Origin: Phytophthora hibernalis
Taxonomy: Eukaryota; Oomycota; Peronosporomycetes; Peronosporales; Peronosporaceae
DNA: 64,000 nt
Assembly: GCA_012656075.1 (NCBI GenBank)
Contig: JAAKBF010000324.1
Span: forward strand, 1,426,001-1,490,000
Reading direction: 5' to 3'
This document shows positions 9,697 to 21,126 of the stretch, piece by piece. A model generated the notes under the pieces. The model had not been told where the DNA came from. It saw nothing but the letters and a program-made list of their open reading frames with translations, and made no database searches. The position numbers and the translations under genes are program-made. Positions within the stretch are counted from its first letter, which is position 1, and every line of letters begins with the position of its first letter.

Positions 9697-10738
9697 TTTA
9701 AAAGAATGGGAAACGCGGGAATATAATATTCTCTGAAATTTATTTCAGAGTTTAGAAGCGATCCGAATGAGGTCCCATTTTCCGTAAATGAAAGACCTGC
9801 CAAAATAGAACTGCTTAGCCGTACCATTTTCGCAAGGGTTCTTTACAAACATTTAGTGTAGCAAGTACATAAATTACTTTGAAAATCGGTACATAAACGG
9901 ATGTTACCCGTGTCGTCGCCCTCCTCGTTAAGTGCGACGTTTTTTCTTTTGGCGTTGCATGATTGTAATACTCGTGCATTTGAAAATCGATACCTGTGGT
10001 GGAGATGATGAAAGGTGCCAAGAACCGCTTAGATTATTCGGGGACGGCAACGCCACCATCATGATGGAACCAAAGCTGTAGCAGCAGCAACCTTGCGAGG
10101 CGAAAGTAGAGTCATACCAACTTAAGATGTTGAATGGGAGTAAGTACCGTAAGTCAGGTTGGAGCTGCGTGGTAAAATATAGTGAAGTTCTCTGGATTCC
10201 AGAGTCTACCAGGGATTGCAACGAGGACTGAATCCTTGCTTTTCTAATACCTTTCGTAATACAAATTGGACACTGCAGCATATAAGCTTAAAAACCCTGC
10301 GATACTTAATAACCTGGTCGATTATAATTTTATTTGTGGCGGTTGACCCTTCCGCAGAAGATTCGGACAAAATACCTCTATGATATGATATCACTTATCG
10401 TATTTTACCTGCAGCAGATGATTTATCCAGACCGTTCGAGCAACATTTTGGATGTTTTTCTTCTGGCAACACACTACGTAGTACTATAATACCGAGCCGT
10501 TTACTATAGTGGTGTGTAAATAATTCCGTACGTTTGGAATATATTGAAGCGCGTGCCCAGTACATAATATTTTGTTGGTTATTGTCCGGCATTTATACAG
10601 TTAGGTGTAGTAAGAATATGTGTGCGGCGTTGCATTGCCGATTTATCTTCACATTTTCATGCAAGACTACGTACAAAATCTAAAATCGCATCAGTCACGG
10701 AAACTTATTCATGCAATTTGAACGAAACCTTTCCTGCA

Positions 10739-10879
10739 GCTACCTTGGTGTAGTGGATGGATCATGTAGCTATCCGTTTCCAGTATTGAACAGCGTCGTT
10801 GCAAAACCTCCACCTAGTGCCAAACGACAGAAGCAACCACCTCCTGAAGAAACCACCATACGGAGGTTACCAAGGTAGC
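10739..10879. repeat. 141-bp interval bounded by 11-bp inverted repeats
   Basis: GCTACCTTGGT (10739-10749) and ACCAAGGTAGC (10869-10879) are exact reverse complements. This could be a small MITE-like insertion. I see no convincing target duplication. Confidence 0.45.
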
Positions 10880-11045
10880 ACTAGGAACGATATGCGGAGT
10901 AGCGGTAGCAGAGGTTAACGTTTAATACACATCTGAATTTGCTTTCAAGAGCTCGAGTCGACTAACAACAAGGCCACAGCCGACCCAAGCCCAAGTTCAG
11001 TCTGTCGATACACTACAAATTTAACTTTAGCTGTGTTGAAGCAGC

Positions 11046-11339
11046 ATGTCGGAACCAAGTCCACCAAAGCGGAGCCGTGCCAATACGGACGGCGATGCCG
11101 GCAACCAGGGCGTGAGACCCAAGGGGATTACGCTACAAGAGCCACCTCTCATCACGAGCTTCGCACATGAAGCCCTGGTGAAGTGGAAGCACGAGTGGGT
11201 ACTATACGAAGACGCAGTGAAAAATCGCTGCGCGGAAACCGGAGAAGCTGTCGCCGCTGTGCGAAGACCGGTGCTGAAGAGCATAAACAAGAGATTGTCG
11301 AAGTCATTCTCAGAGTTCGAGTTACACTCCCCAATTCCC
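11046..11339 (+). pseudogene. Gypsy gag N-terminal fragment
   Basis: The frame opens with a Pro/Lys/Arg-rich start (PPKRSRA) and then matches, by eye, the N-terminal domain of gag in element A at 31,040-31,270: both have an aliphatic-S/F-x2-A-L-V-x-W-K core, then Y-E-D-A, a Cys about four residues on, and an S/T-G-E motif. Similarity ends near 11,320-11,340, where LINE ORF1-like sequence begins. It is therefore a truncated retroelement piece and not a host gene. Confidence 0.55.
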
Positions 11340-11567
11340 TCGGCACTGCGCAGAGGATTTGAAACGAGGACCCCAGCAGACACTGCTGGCACTGGTGACG
11401 GCGGCTGAAGCAGCACCCGGCAGCACAACCTACCGCTGGCATCATGAGTGACGTACCCCTATCGATAGAGGGGGCACAAGCAGCGACCACCGGACCACAC
11501 GCCGCTACGAGGGGCGAAAGGAACGGACGACGACACGGAGGAGCCGAGTAGCGCCCCACAAGAATCA

Positions 11568-13860
11568 TTGGAGCAGAAGCCGCCCGAGTGGGGACCACAC
11601 AATGTTGGACCAAACATACCAGTCACCGCAAACCACCTCCCAGCGCTTGTGACGACACCATCGGACGCGCAATGGGAAGGTGGCAACGCGAGGGCGGAGC
11701 CACAACTGAACCACGACGCAAGCCACTCAGACAAGACTGCGAAGGGGACCGAACCACCCGACAACGCCCAAACGTATGCAGCAGCAGTGACCAAGGGGTC
11801 ACACCGAACGGCCGGGTCCTTACTCACTGTGACACCGACTACGATAGCAGGGAACTGGAGGCCTCGAGAGCGACGCAGTCTACTGGACACGCTGGCAAGG
11901 GAGTGGTCGGGTCCACTCACGCCTTCACTCAGTCAGTCGACACAGCAGCTACGGCAAGCTGCGTTAACGCCGACGGCTGTGCATTGTGGCGACAATCTCA
12001 GACCGTGCACTGCTGTTGAGACAGACGCATTGCTGGCGTATCTGGACGGTTCATTAGAACTACCACACGCTCCGATGTTCCTGAAGGCAACCATGGTACT
12101 CATCCAGCGAGCGATGGTGGAACAGTTCCATGAGTCACACGTGGAAGCCACGCTGACGGCGCCGGTGGTACCTAGGGCTAAACTGAGACGCAACATGACA
12201 CACATGGCTCTTTTCGCGTTGCTGTACACAGCCAACGCGGACACGCCGCGTGGACGTCAAATGATCGACCGGATGCTGGATGAGGTCAAGATGCTGTATT
12301 TTGACGGCATACACACCTTGAATTTTGTCTTTTACTCCCGAAGAGTAGCAGAGCGATACATCGGCATGGCGTTCAGACTCCAAGGCACATGTATAGAGCT
12401 TGAAGACACGGATACAGGCCACATCCCGTACCGGCCTGCTCCGTAGACAATACTCCGTCAAGGTCTACGGCGGCGAAGGGCTGGGACTGGTGACGCTACT
12501 AGTAGCGCTGGGGAGATTGAATGGGGTGAAAATTGTGGACGCTGAGCGACTCAGAGTTGATTCGACGGAAGTCGTGGACAACAGATACTTTCTGCTGCGT
12601 TTCGGGTCTGAAGATTGCCCAGATAAGCTTAGGGGTGATCAAGTTAAACTTCGGTGCCCACATCGTCACGGTTCACCATCATCTCATCTCATTCACCAAC
12701 GATTTCCGTGTGCCAGGTGCTACGCACCATATCACACAACAGGGTTTTGTAAGGTAAAGCCGATGGCAGTGGAGAGAAGTCAAGCCAAGCACATGCGCAA
12801 CTACAAGGGACATGTACCAGTGTACCCAGTGGGGGCAGCGGTACAGCATTGCCACTCAGACGAGGAAAGTCTTGCATATTTCCTCGCTACGCTACAGCAA
12901 GACCTTGCCGTTGACCAGAGTGCGACGGGCCAACTGACAGACACAACAACCGATGCCAAGCTGGAGCGCATTGATAGGCCGTCAAATACTATGGAGATCG
13001 ATACTCAACAACCCACAGGGGCCGAGGGAACGGAGGAGGGTGGTGACCAGTCAACCGCTGAAGGGAGTTAGCACGCGTCCCCCAAAGGCGAAGAAGCGGG
13101 CTTCATAACGGTGACGAGGAAGCGGTCTAAAGCGCCAGGCGCTGCACAAGCGAACCAACGGAAGCCTACGGATGGGATAGGCGTGAGCAATCCGAGAGAA
13201 GGCCCAGCTGTTGCTCAATCGCGGCGTCCGGCCGGCAACACGACGAATAATTCGCAGCTGACAACGACAGAAACAACGGGTCAGCAACGCAAGCAGGCGG
13301 GCCGACAGACTTCCAAGGTACCGAAAGCTCAACACAATCACAAGAAGCCGAAGGCTTTTGCGAAGTTCAAACGAGAACGTGAGGTGGGCTGGTTTGTCGC
13401 GCTGGCACCATCGTCGGATGAGGACAGTGACAACATTAGTGCCGACGGCTATTATGATGACGCACCTTACGCCTACGAGCCCAGGGCGGATGGTGCTTCT
13501 TGCGGGCTGGATGACGAAGGCATCGAGGCGAAGGAGGCCAGCCAGGATACCACAGACGGCGAAGACCACCAGATGGCGGACCCTCACGAGACATCGGCGC
13601 TCGAGACGACGGTGACAACGCCAAGAGACACTGCAGCCGAGACACCGCCGTCGCTGTCGACAACCGTCACCAAAGAGGTCGATGAAGAGATAGACAGCGA
13701 CGATGGGTCGAGTTTATCTGGGTACGTTGGGTCCGCGGCACCGTCGCAATCACAGTCGCCTGGTTTGACGCCGGGGTCAGAATTCCAGTACTCACTGGAC
13801 TCTGCTCTAGCGGACAACTCACCTACGAAAGAATCCGCGAAAGCAGAACGGGACCCGGAC
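11568..13860 (+). pseudogene. LINE-type ORF1 protein with CCHC knuckle, broken
   Basis: Three plus-strand frames (11568-12446, 12400-13071, 13111-about 13860) chain into one nucleic-acid-binding ORF1-like protein. The first carries a TYAAAVTKG segment, then a helical domain ending in VFYSRRVAERYIGMAF. The second continues a globular domain and has a zinc knuckle CARCYAPYHTTGFC (C-x2-C-x4-H-x4-C) at about 12,716-12,757; two local frame changes near 12,640-12,710 disrupt the region before it. The third is Ser/Asp/Glu/Thr-rich and disordered. No reverse transcriptase follows, so the copy is truncated. ORF1 of L1-like elements binds the element RNA. Assignment to a LINE rather than another retroelement is an inference from the domain order. 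Confidence 0.55.
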
Positions 13861-13861
13861 T

Positions 13862-14421
13862 TTGGAAGTCGCTGCCGTCGCTGCTGTCGTTGCCGTCGGC
13901 GCGTTCGCATCTTCCGCTCTAGGAGCTTCGTCGCCCAGAACAAGGTTCGGGTTGGTCTCGCCGTCGGAGTCCGACTCGTTGTCGCTGCCGCCTTCGTACG
14001 GTCCGGGCAGGGTGACCTCGGTGCGTTTCCTGCTGGACCGGGATCTAGTCGCAGCGGGCTTAGCCCTGTTGTCGGGCTTCTGTAAAGCCTTCTTCGGATG
14101 CCGAGGCGGCTTCTTCGATTGCCTTTCGTCTTGTGGTCGGCGGCGCGGAGCGCCTTGGAGTCGACGCGCTTTGGGATCGCAAGTGGTGCGGGTCTTGGTC
14201 TGATGCCCGGTGGGCGTCTAGGATTCTCGGCGGGTGTTCGCGCGGTCGCAAATTGCAGAATGAGGCGTTGCCTGTGCGGTTCGCTGGAATTCCCCCTGGG
14301 ACAAGGTGCTTCCCGTTTGGGTGTGGGAGGGTGTAATGGGGCCACTTGACTGGGGGCGACCATTGTTCTCTGTGATGTGGTCCACACCATTGATATCCGT
14401 CACACGCGTGGTGTGTGGCAC
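13862..14421 (-). pseudogene. Inverted fragment of a LINE ORF1 acidic tail
   Basis: On the minus strand, from MPHTTRV at 14421, a frame of 67 residues continues after shifts into an Arg/Lys/Pro-rich stretch and then an acidic, Asp/Ser/Glu-rich tail (GGSDNESDSDGE). This resembles in composition and order the end of the ORF1 ending at 13,860 on the plus strand, so two related ORF1 tails meet head to head at about 13,860. No functional product is expected. Confidence 0.35.
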
Positions 14422-16454
14422 GTCAAGGACTTAATTCGTACTTCAGTCGTACTTAAGTGGTACGTCAGTTGTATTAAAGCAGTACATCTAAATGGGTGGT
14501 CCCCATTAGAACAGATCAGATTAGACAGGGATTCAGTATGCAGATAGTTATCAATAGTTAGAACTACAACAGTGTTCTTAATATAAATCAGTTTAACTCT
14601 AAACCGGAAGTTCGCACGTCAATTGGTACTCGGTACCATATTGGACAGGAGGCCAGGCCTTTGCAAGCTTACAGCAGGAACGCTAGGCGTCTGTTGTGGT
14701 TAGCGCGTTAGCGCTTCCTCTAAAGCTAAGGTACGTGTGACCCCGTCACAGAAAACGTCGTTAGTTCGGCTTCCACGCAACAGCACAACAATTCGCCGAG
14801 TCAGGTCGGCGTTGTCGAGCTTGCGCAGGGTTCCTGTCGGATAACTTAGCGGTTCGCCCGGCTGGGCAGTTGATTGTTGTCCCCAACAAGTACCAAGCTC
14901 CAAACTCTCCAGAGACTCGTCTGAGCGGGGCAGGCTACGTGCTAAACCCTGTGCCCTCCACCAAAGGATGGACGACAGCACGCGAGCGCTTTTACAGGTC
15001 ACCAGGCGCAGATTACGCCCAGATAGAAGGTTACGCTGTCCTGAGTTGTGCAGACCCACCGGCTCGTCGAGTCGACGAGACTAATCTTCGCTTGGTAGCG
15101 AGAAGTACCCACCTCGGGCCGACCTTGATCTCTTGGCGATACCAGACGGCTCCCCTACAAGCTATGCCTCTCGGGGAACGACGGCAGATATAACCCAGCC
15201 CGCGCAGGGGACTTTCCGGAAAAAGTGTACGCTGTTCTTGGATTAGAAGATTCTGCGCTGATTGTTATCTCTATGTCTTCGGAGAGCCCCATCGGGCCCT
15301 TCCCTATGGTATTCTATCGGTCCTTTACAAATATCTAATGAAATGGAGTCGTTACAGATCTCCCTGCGACTCTTCACTCAGCTCCGCCCCTGATGTTGAG
15401 CTATTTACCTACCTCTCGGCGACTCTTCGCCCAGATCCTGATTTATCCCCCAGTTGGCATATCTTTCTCGAGGCATATTCTCGCCATGTCGACTTTCGTC
15501 GAGTACAACTTTCGCCGGGTCGAGTCTTCTAAGAGAAAACTCTTACGTCGTTTTTGCAAAGTGACTTGAAAAAGTATTGCCAAGTAAAGGATGGAGGTTG
15601 GTTGTTGAAGGGGTGTAACATCGTATATTTTGGTCGTACATCATGATTTTGCATGATTGGCCGTCGCAGGCCCTTTGGCAACTGCCTCTGATCAAATACT
15701 GACCAATCAAGATACCACATTGTAGGTCATAAACGATGTGCGCTTTTTTTCCGGTTGCAGAGAACTCAGGCCTAGAACGAATTTGAAAGGGTATACAGAT
15801 CAGCAACGCAGCGCCAATAACATTTTTTAGCATGATTCTGACCAGTTTATGCTGCGTAGTTGCCCTCCGACTTTATGTCTATCTCGGAATCATACATTTT
15901 ACAAACTACCAAGTCGGTGGATCGATTTTGTATCAGATATTGCATTGTATCAGGTTTGTCAGGTATCATTTAGGACAGGTTAATCTGTACGAGGTCGTTT
16001 AACCCCAGACCCACACACCACGGAAACCAGGGCATAAGGAAATACCCTACTGTAAAAATTAAAAACGTCGACGACCCTTGAGGGGACGTCCAGTTTTCAC
16101 CCCGACTCCGGTATTGTGAATTCCGTCCAAATGCATGGCGGTTTCACCGCCGGAGATTCAACCAATCGCCCAATGCAGTTTGAGTAGAACCCATACATGT
16201 ACCGCATTTTTGTGATTCTAGCCAAAATGGCTATAAGGACCTGGTTCATCTGTCGGGTTTAGTTAAATAGGAGGATACCATATGGTAGGGGCCTTTTCCA
16301 TTTGACTTGATCAACTATCGAGTAAAAGGGAAAATCAATTTGACCTATCCCTATGAATCTTTTATAAACGAGAATAACCAATCAGATTGCTTCGTTAGAT
16401 CCCTATTAACCAGACCCAGTGACGCGAACCAGCCCCACAACGGTGCACCATTCA
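14422..16454. other. Gene-free stretch with LTR remnant
   Basis: 14,736-15,530 is an LTR remnant (separate entry). 14,422-14,735 and 15,531-16,454 hold no recognisable gene. A minus-strand frame at 15543-15833 has no known domain. A GGCGGTTTCACCGCC hairpin lies near 16,138-16,152. Confidence 0.5.
14736..15530 (-). repeat. LTR remnant of the gypsy D family
   Basis: The sequence matches 53,455-54,240 in the same orientation and 58,040-58,800 in inverted orientation with scattered changes. Shared landmarks are AACGTCGTTAGTTCGGCTTC, CGCGAGCG, and CGTTACAGATCTCCCTGCG. It starts near TGTGAC at 14,736 and loses similarity near 15,530, so the end of the LTR carrying TGTGGTGTAGGG is missing. The orientation is that of a minus-strand element. 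Confidence 0.75.
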
Positions 16455-16470
16455 GCTCAGTTTCACTTTC
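16455..16470 (+). promoter_or_regulatory. Oomycete initiator-like motif upstream of the kinase
   Basis: GCTCAGTTTCACTTTC resembles the oomycete initiator consensus GCTCATTYYNCAWTTT, 36 bp upstream of the ATG at 16,506. This supports that ATG as the true start. Confidence 0.5.
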
Positions 16471-16505
16471 GACCCTCTGCTGCGTTAGCTCCCGTCCATC
16501 TTTCC

Positions 16506-18282
16506 ATGGAGTCCCTCCCTTCGTCGCTGGATGATGATGTCCAGACGCTGCAAAGTCCGCAGCTCTCTCCGCGTCCGCACCAACTGATGTTCCAGTTCGT
16601 GCTCCAGTTGGCCCTGTGCGTGGGGGCAGCTCTCGTCCAGCAGCTCCCAAGCGACCCCCAGCCAGGAACGGTCTCTTCCGCCGCCACAGCAGCTCGGCCA
16701 AGAAGCTCAAAAAGGACAAAAGAGGCTCCTCTTTGGCAAAACCAAAGCCCGTTCCGCTCCAAAGATCGAGCGGGACTTTATCCAAATGGAACCTTTTGCT
16801 CCTTTGACTAATAAGGAGTCACAAAAGGCTCGACAAGTGTCACTAGAGACGGCTGTAGTCGTGTTCCAGCAGGTGGTGGAGAGTTTGCAGCAATTTGTGA
16901 CCACTTTCGCCAAGACGGACAGATTTGTGTTCCATCTGGCGAGTATGCGACGGATGTACTTGGATTTGCATGCTGTCGGAGTGAAATTGGACTATATCGT
17001 GGAGGTTGGAGGTCTGGAAGAGATCATGAAGAAGGAAAAGCAGGAAAATTGGGAGAAGCAATTGCAGACTGACAGAGAGAAGGAGGAGGCGGAGCTGAGT
17101 GCTCGAGCGGCCAAGAACGCGCTGCCGTTTGCGAGGAAGATGCTGCCTCATGAACCTATGGAGGCCTTGACTCTGCTCAAGTTTGAGATTGACTTCTTCA
17201 AGCCTGGCAACTCCACCAAGCATGTAGCAAGCATGAAGAAGGTGTTTTTCAGTGTCGTGAGGTCGTCGAACGGTCGAGTTGCTAAGATCCCGGACTGGTA
17301 CATTCCTCCGTACGCGATGAATTATTCGCGGGAAAACGTGATGCTGGGGTCGGTGGGCACGGCTCACCGTGGCGTGTGGGAGGACAGGAAGCCGCCTGCT
17401 GGAAAGAAGCCCGACAAGGACGAGGACAGCGAGCAGGTGTCGAAGTCGTACAAGGTGGTGGTAAAGCGGATCTTCATCCATGCAGACGCAATTGAATTAT
17501 TTCGACAGGAAGTCGAGACCTGGTTTGCGATGGACCACCCGAATATTCTTAAATTGTACGGCGCGTCGCACTGCAGTCGACCTGCACTTCTTGTGTTTGA
17601 GGACGCTATCAAAGGGCCTCTCGTGAATTACTTGGCTTGTCAACGACAACTTCAATCTGAGAGTCGCAGAGAGAAACGGAAGTGCGCAGGTGTATTAAAA
17701 CAACAATGGCCGTATCGTAATCAGCGGCACACGCTGTGGAGTCTGTTTTTACAGGCTGCGGAGGGATTACGGTATCTACACGAGGACCATAGATTGGTGC
17801 ACAGCAATTTGAAAAGTGATAATATTTTGGTGACGGCGCACGGCCATGTGAAGCTGACGGATTTCGGACTGGGTATGGTGGCGCTGCAAAACCAAGCTGT
17901 GCAAGATAAGAAATTTGAGGAACTTGGTTGGCGCGCACCCATCTGCCGCCAAAAGAAATTGTTCCGCCGCCCGGCCTTTCAAGATGATATCTACTCGCTT
18001 GGCCTGTGTGTGCTGGATGTACTGGCGCCCTGCATTTCTTCTATTGTGGAGGGCAATAGTCCAAATTGTCCGAAGCGTGTTGGAGAGGAAGAATTCGATC
18101 CGCTGGCAGACAGCGTGTTAGAATTGATTCCTGTCAGAAGCCACAGGGAACTCATCGTTGACATGTGCCAGGTTAAGCCGGAAGCTAGGCTGACGCTGGA
18201 GCAAGTCATCTCGCGCATGCAGAAGATGCGAGATGAGGCAGCACTGGAGCCCGCGGATTCGAGCGAGTGCTGTATTCTTTGA
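16506..18282 (+). CDS. TKL-like pseudokinase with C-terminal CaaX box
   Basis: The long frame from the Met at 16,786 encodes 498 residues. Upstream, a coding-like N-terminus from ATG 16,506 (MESLPSSLDDD, then an Ala/Pro- and Lys-rich stretch) joins it if two one-base deletions near 16,544 and 16,727 are restored. Numbering from 16,786: residues 15-160 are helical with a coiled coil around 85-115; the kinase domain spans about 185-480. It has a glycine loop (GSVGTAHRG, about 188), the ATP lysine (VVVKRIF, about 227), the C-helix Glu (RQEVETW), and DFG (D359). The catalytic loop reads HSNLKSDN where HRDLKxxN is expected, so the catalytic Asp is Asn341: probably a pseudokinase. It ends CCIL, a CaaX box predicted for geranylgeranylation, implying membrane tethering. 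TKL kinases are expanded in oomycetes. Confidence 0.8.
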
Positions 18283-20047
18283 GCTGGTTGAGTTATTTGG
18301 TGTCACACCTTCGCTTTAGCTGAAGGTTTGTCGTTATTTATGCGCATCGAAGCATGAAGGACGACAGAATTGAGTAATAGCGTTGCGTAAGTACTTCTCG
18401 TGTCCGTTTTAATGATGCTAACGTTAGTCTTGGGTGGCGTTGATCTGCTAGACGTATCTGAAATCTGAACTAAAGTGATGTAGTTAATGAGTATCACTGT
18501 GATACAATCACATGTCACTGATATTAATAACTCTTAAAAGTGCAGTGGGGAACACCAGCTGGATCAGCACTCAGTTCATGGCAAAAACGAACACAACAAC
18601 CAGTTACAACATCCAAAGCAACCGTGGAATGACAACAGTGAAAAATATCATCGCATCTTCTTCACCGCAGACAACAAGTCGGCAAAACCCAAAGACGAAT
18701 GACATATTGTCACGTCTCACCGATGATCATTTCGTTGTTATCGTCCAACTTGAGGAGATTGTATTATAATACATATAGTCGCAAGAAACTGACAAAATTA
18801 CATGTCAATTTCTGCTTTTGGTCTGATTCCTCTCATAATGCAACTTCAACTTGCTAACCTTAGAGATCCCGACATTGACATGAGCCAAACTCACTCCAAT
18901 CACTAATAAATAGCGAGAACTAGTCAAAAGCCGCGTGTTTTGCGACCACTCTCTTATCCACACCTGAACGCCAGGTAAGTTTTCGTGGTCAATCGCCGAC
19001 TGGAGAAATACATCGAGAATGGAGAATGGAGCATTCCCTTTCTCCCCATTTAGACGCCTAACGCGCAGCGGGGCTTCTCAATGAGAGGTCCTTAGTCCTG
19101 TATAACCTTAGTAACTCAAATGTGGGCCGGTTGGGAAAATGTTGATGTATTTGTGGCCGGTGGTGATAATTATCCCCTGGCAGAGGCACAAACTCGTTCC
19201 GACTTCGGAATAGCTCCAGGAGGTATTTCGAGAACCGTATAAACTCGGAACGCGTTCCGAAAGCCGCTCCTAATCGCAGAGCAGATTTTCGAGAACGAGT
19301 TTCAGTTTTTTCTACTTAGCCTGTGGCGTGCTAGTTCAACGTTCACGCAACATCTTTGAAAATTGCGTTCAATTATAACAATAGGAGCCGGCACTCCACC
19401 AGCAGTGGCTGCATCGCTACGCCGACCGCCAAGCCGGCTAGATCGTCTTTGAGGAATCACACGTGCAGACATGACCAGCTCCTTTTAAAGAACGCCACTC
19501 CACCTTCTAGCATCTGGCCAAAACGTCTTCCACTGGGACTCTGTGGAGAACATAACACTAACCGGAGTTAGGTGGACTGCCGGTAGGCGCCTTCTAAGAA
19601 GCCACTCAACTAATATTGTACTTCCTCTGTCAACCTTTCACTATGAAACCAAAGTATACTTCGCTATTCGTCTAACCTGCGATATCCCACCACAACTTCA
19701 CTCTTCTCTAATTTTTACAAATGTTTACTTCGAAGTAGCTAGGAAGCTGAGCTTACTAGCGCGAGTGAAGGCATCAGATTCGACAAGGCTGTAAGCACTA
19801 TTTCTGCGAGACTTTAGCTCCGCAAACGCCAAGAAAACGCTGAAAAGCCTTGAAAAATGAAGATACCGGTACGCGTTTAATTAAAGCAATGCAGTTACCA
19901 TTTCACTTGACATGTGAATTTCAGAGCTCATCCGGGCGCTAGCGCACGGCCTTGTATACAGGAACGAGATTGCGCTTCAACAACACATGTCAGTCGTAAA
20001 TTATTACGACTCGTAATTTAAAACGCACTTTTTCGCGTACAGTGATA
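18283..20047. other. Gene-free stretch
   Basis: Short open frames at 18512-18769 and 19356-19794 show no domain, no start motif and low-complexity composition. An imperfect palindromic unit occupies 19,190-19,302. A TTACGA/TCGTAA palindrome near 20,003-20,017 lies just upstream of the TMEM41-like gene. Confidence 0.5.
19190..19302. repeat. 113-bp interval with 10-bp inverted ends
   Basis: AAACTCGTTC (19190-19199) and GAACGAGTTT (19293-19302) are perfect reverse complements. Inside, further GGAACGCGTTCC and CGTTCCG/CGGAA palindromic steps occur. It may be a MITE remnant or a structured regulatory stretch. Confidence 0.4.
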
Positions 20048-21016
20048 ATGACGGTCGCTGCGTCTCGCGTCGGAGAGGGCCGTGCGCTGCTCCTACTCGT
20101 GACCAAGCTCGCGTTGGTTTTCGGTTGTGCTGTGGGTACCGTATTGGGCCTTTGCTGCTGCTCGTGCGCCGCGTGCGCGAACATGACGCGGCGCTGGGGC
20201 TCGCCACGTCGAAACTGGACTCTTTGTCCATGCGCAGCCTCTCCTCGCTCAAGGAACTGCAGCGCTCGCACGACACCTTCCAGCACGTGTTCACCGTGCA
20301 GTTCCCACTGGCGTTGTCCTGCTTCACAGTCTTCTACATCCTTAAACAGGTGAAAATAGGCAGCTTAACATGTACTTAAAACAATTCGCATCATGGGACA
20401 CTAACATTTAATCCTGCTGCTATAATAGACGTTCGCCATCCCCGGGTCAGCACTACTCAACGTGTTTGCAGGAGCCTTTTTGCCATTGACGCTGGCGTTC
20501 CCGTTGGTGTGCACCTTGACGGCGTGCGGGGCGTCCTGCTGCTATTTGTTGTCCAAGTCGCTGGCGTCCGAGGAGACCGTGCTGAGCCTGAGTGAACGGG
20601 TGCTGCCGGGCAAGCTGCACACACTCAGGCTCAAGATTGAAGATGCGAGAGAACGAGGCCAGTTGCCGTTTTTGCTACTGTTCCTAAGGGTGTTCCCATT
20701 CACGCCTAATTGGTTCCTCAACATGGCGAGTCCGTGGCTGCAAGTGCCACTGAAGCTTTTCGCCCCGTCGGTGGCTCTCGGGCTGCTGCCGTACAACTTC
20801 GTCACGGTGAATGCTGGCGCTATGCTATCGACGCTACAGAGTACGAGCGACCTGTTGGATCCACGAACGATGGGCTTGCTGGTGGTTTTGGCGGTGGGAA
20901 TGCTCATCCCTGCGCTGCTCAAGAAGGAGGCGAAGGGCGTTGAAGCAAAGAATGGCCAAGGAGGCGAGATCAATGTTGACAGCGAAGCCGAGACTTCCAG
21001 CAAGAAGATGGATTGA
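20048..21016 (+). CDS. TMEM41/VTT-domain (DedA-like) ER membrane protein
   Basis: Exons 20048-20349 and 20429-21016 with a 79-bp GT-AG intron. The protein, about 297 residues, has an N-terminal hydrophobic segment, then KQ-TFAIPGSALLNVFAGA across the splice junction and FPFTPNWFLNMASPW further on, the hallmark VTT motifs of the TMEM41/TMEM64/VMP1 family, followed by hydrophobic segments and a charged tail. Family members are ER lipid scramblases linked to autophagy and lipid mobilisation. The first exon needs a one-base insertion between about 20,100 and 20,165 to join its start frame (ATG 20,048) to the conserved frame; total coding length modulo three agrees with one missing base. The exact start is therefore uncertain; the exon 2 assignment is firm. 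Confidence 0.8.
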
Positions 21017-21126
21017 GAGGGTGGCTCGGTGATGTTCATGGTGAAATGATACTTGTGTAATGTTGGATTCTGAGTTGACTTCCTAAAGCGCGCAAGTTTA
21101 CTTTTGGACGCTTAAAATAAACTACA

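Larger units (their letters stand above)
9332..11045. other. Gene-free stretch
   Basis: Overlapping frames on the minus strand at 9213-9827 and 9928-10394 lack any recognisable domain and look like chance ORFs. The stretch holds hairpin-forming sequences at 9639-9696, an 8-bp palindrome pair (CTCTGAAA/TTTCAGAG) near 9731-9750, and an 11-bp inverted pair at 10739-10879. The last 160 bp may be leftover LTR/leader of the gag fragment that follows. Confidence 0.5.

Noticed and set aside
9213..9827. Minus-strand 204-residue ORF overlapping the effector candidate
   Set aside because: It is an alternative frame; the overlapping frame has a clear signal peptide and this one has no domain.
11459..11920. 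Minus-strand ORF opposite the LINE ORF1
   Set aside because: Shadow of the plus-strand coding frame.
18512..18769. Plus ORF downstream of the kinase
   Set aside because: Low-complexity Thr/Ser/Asn composition, no motif.
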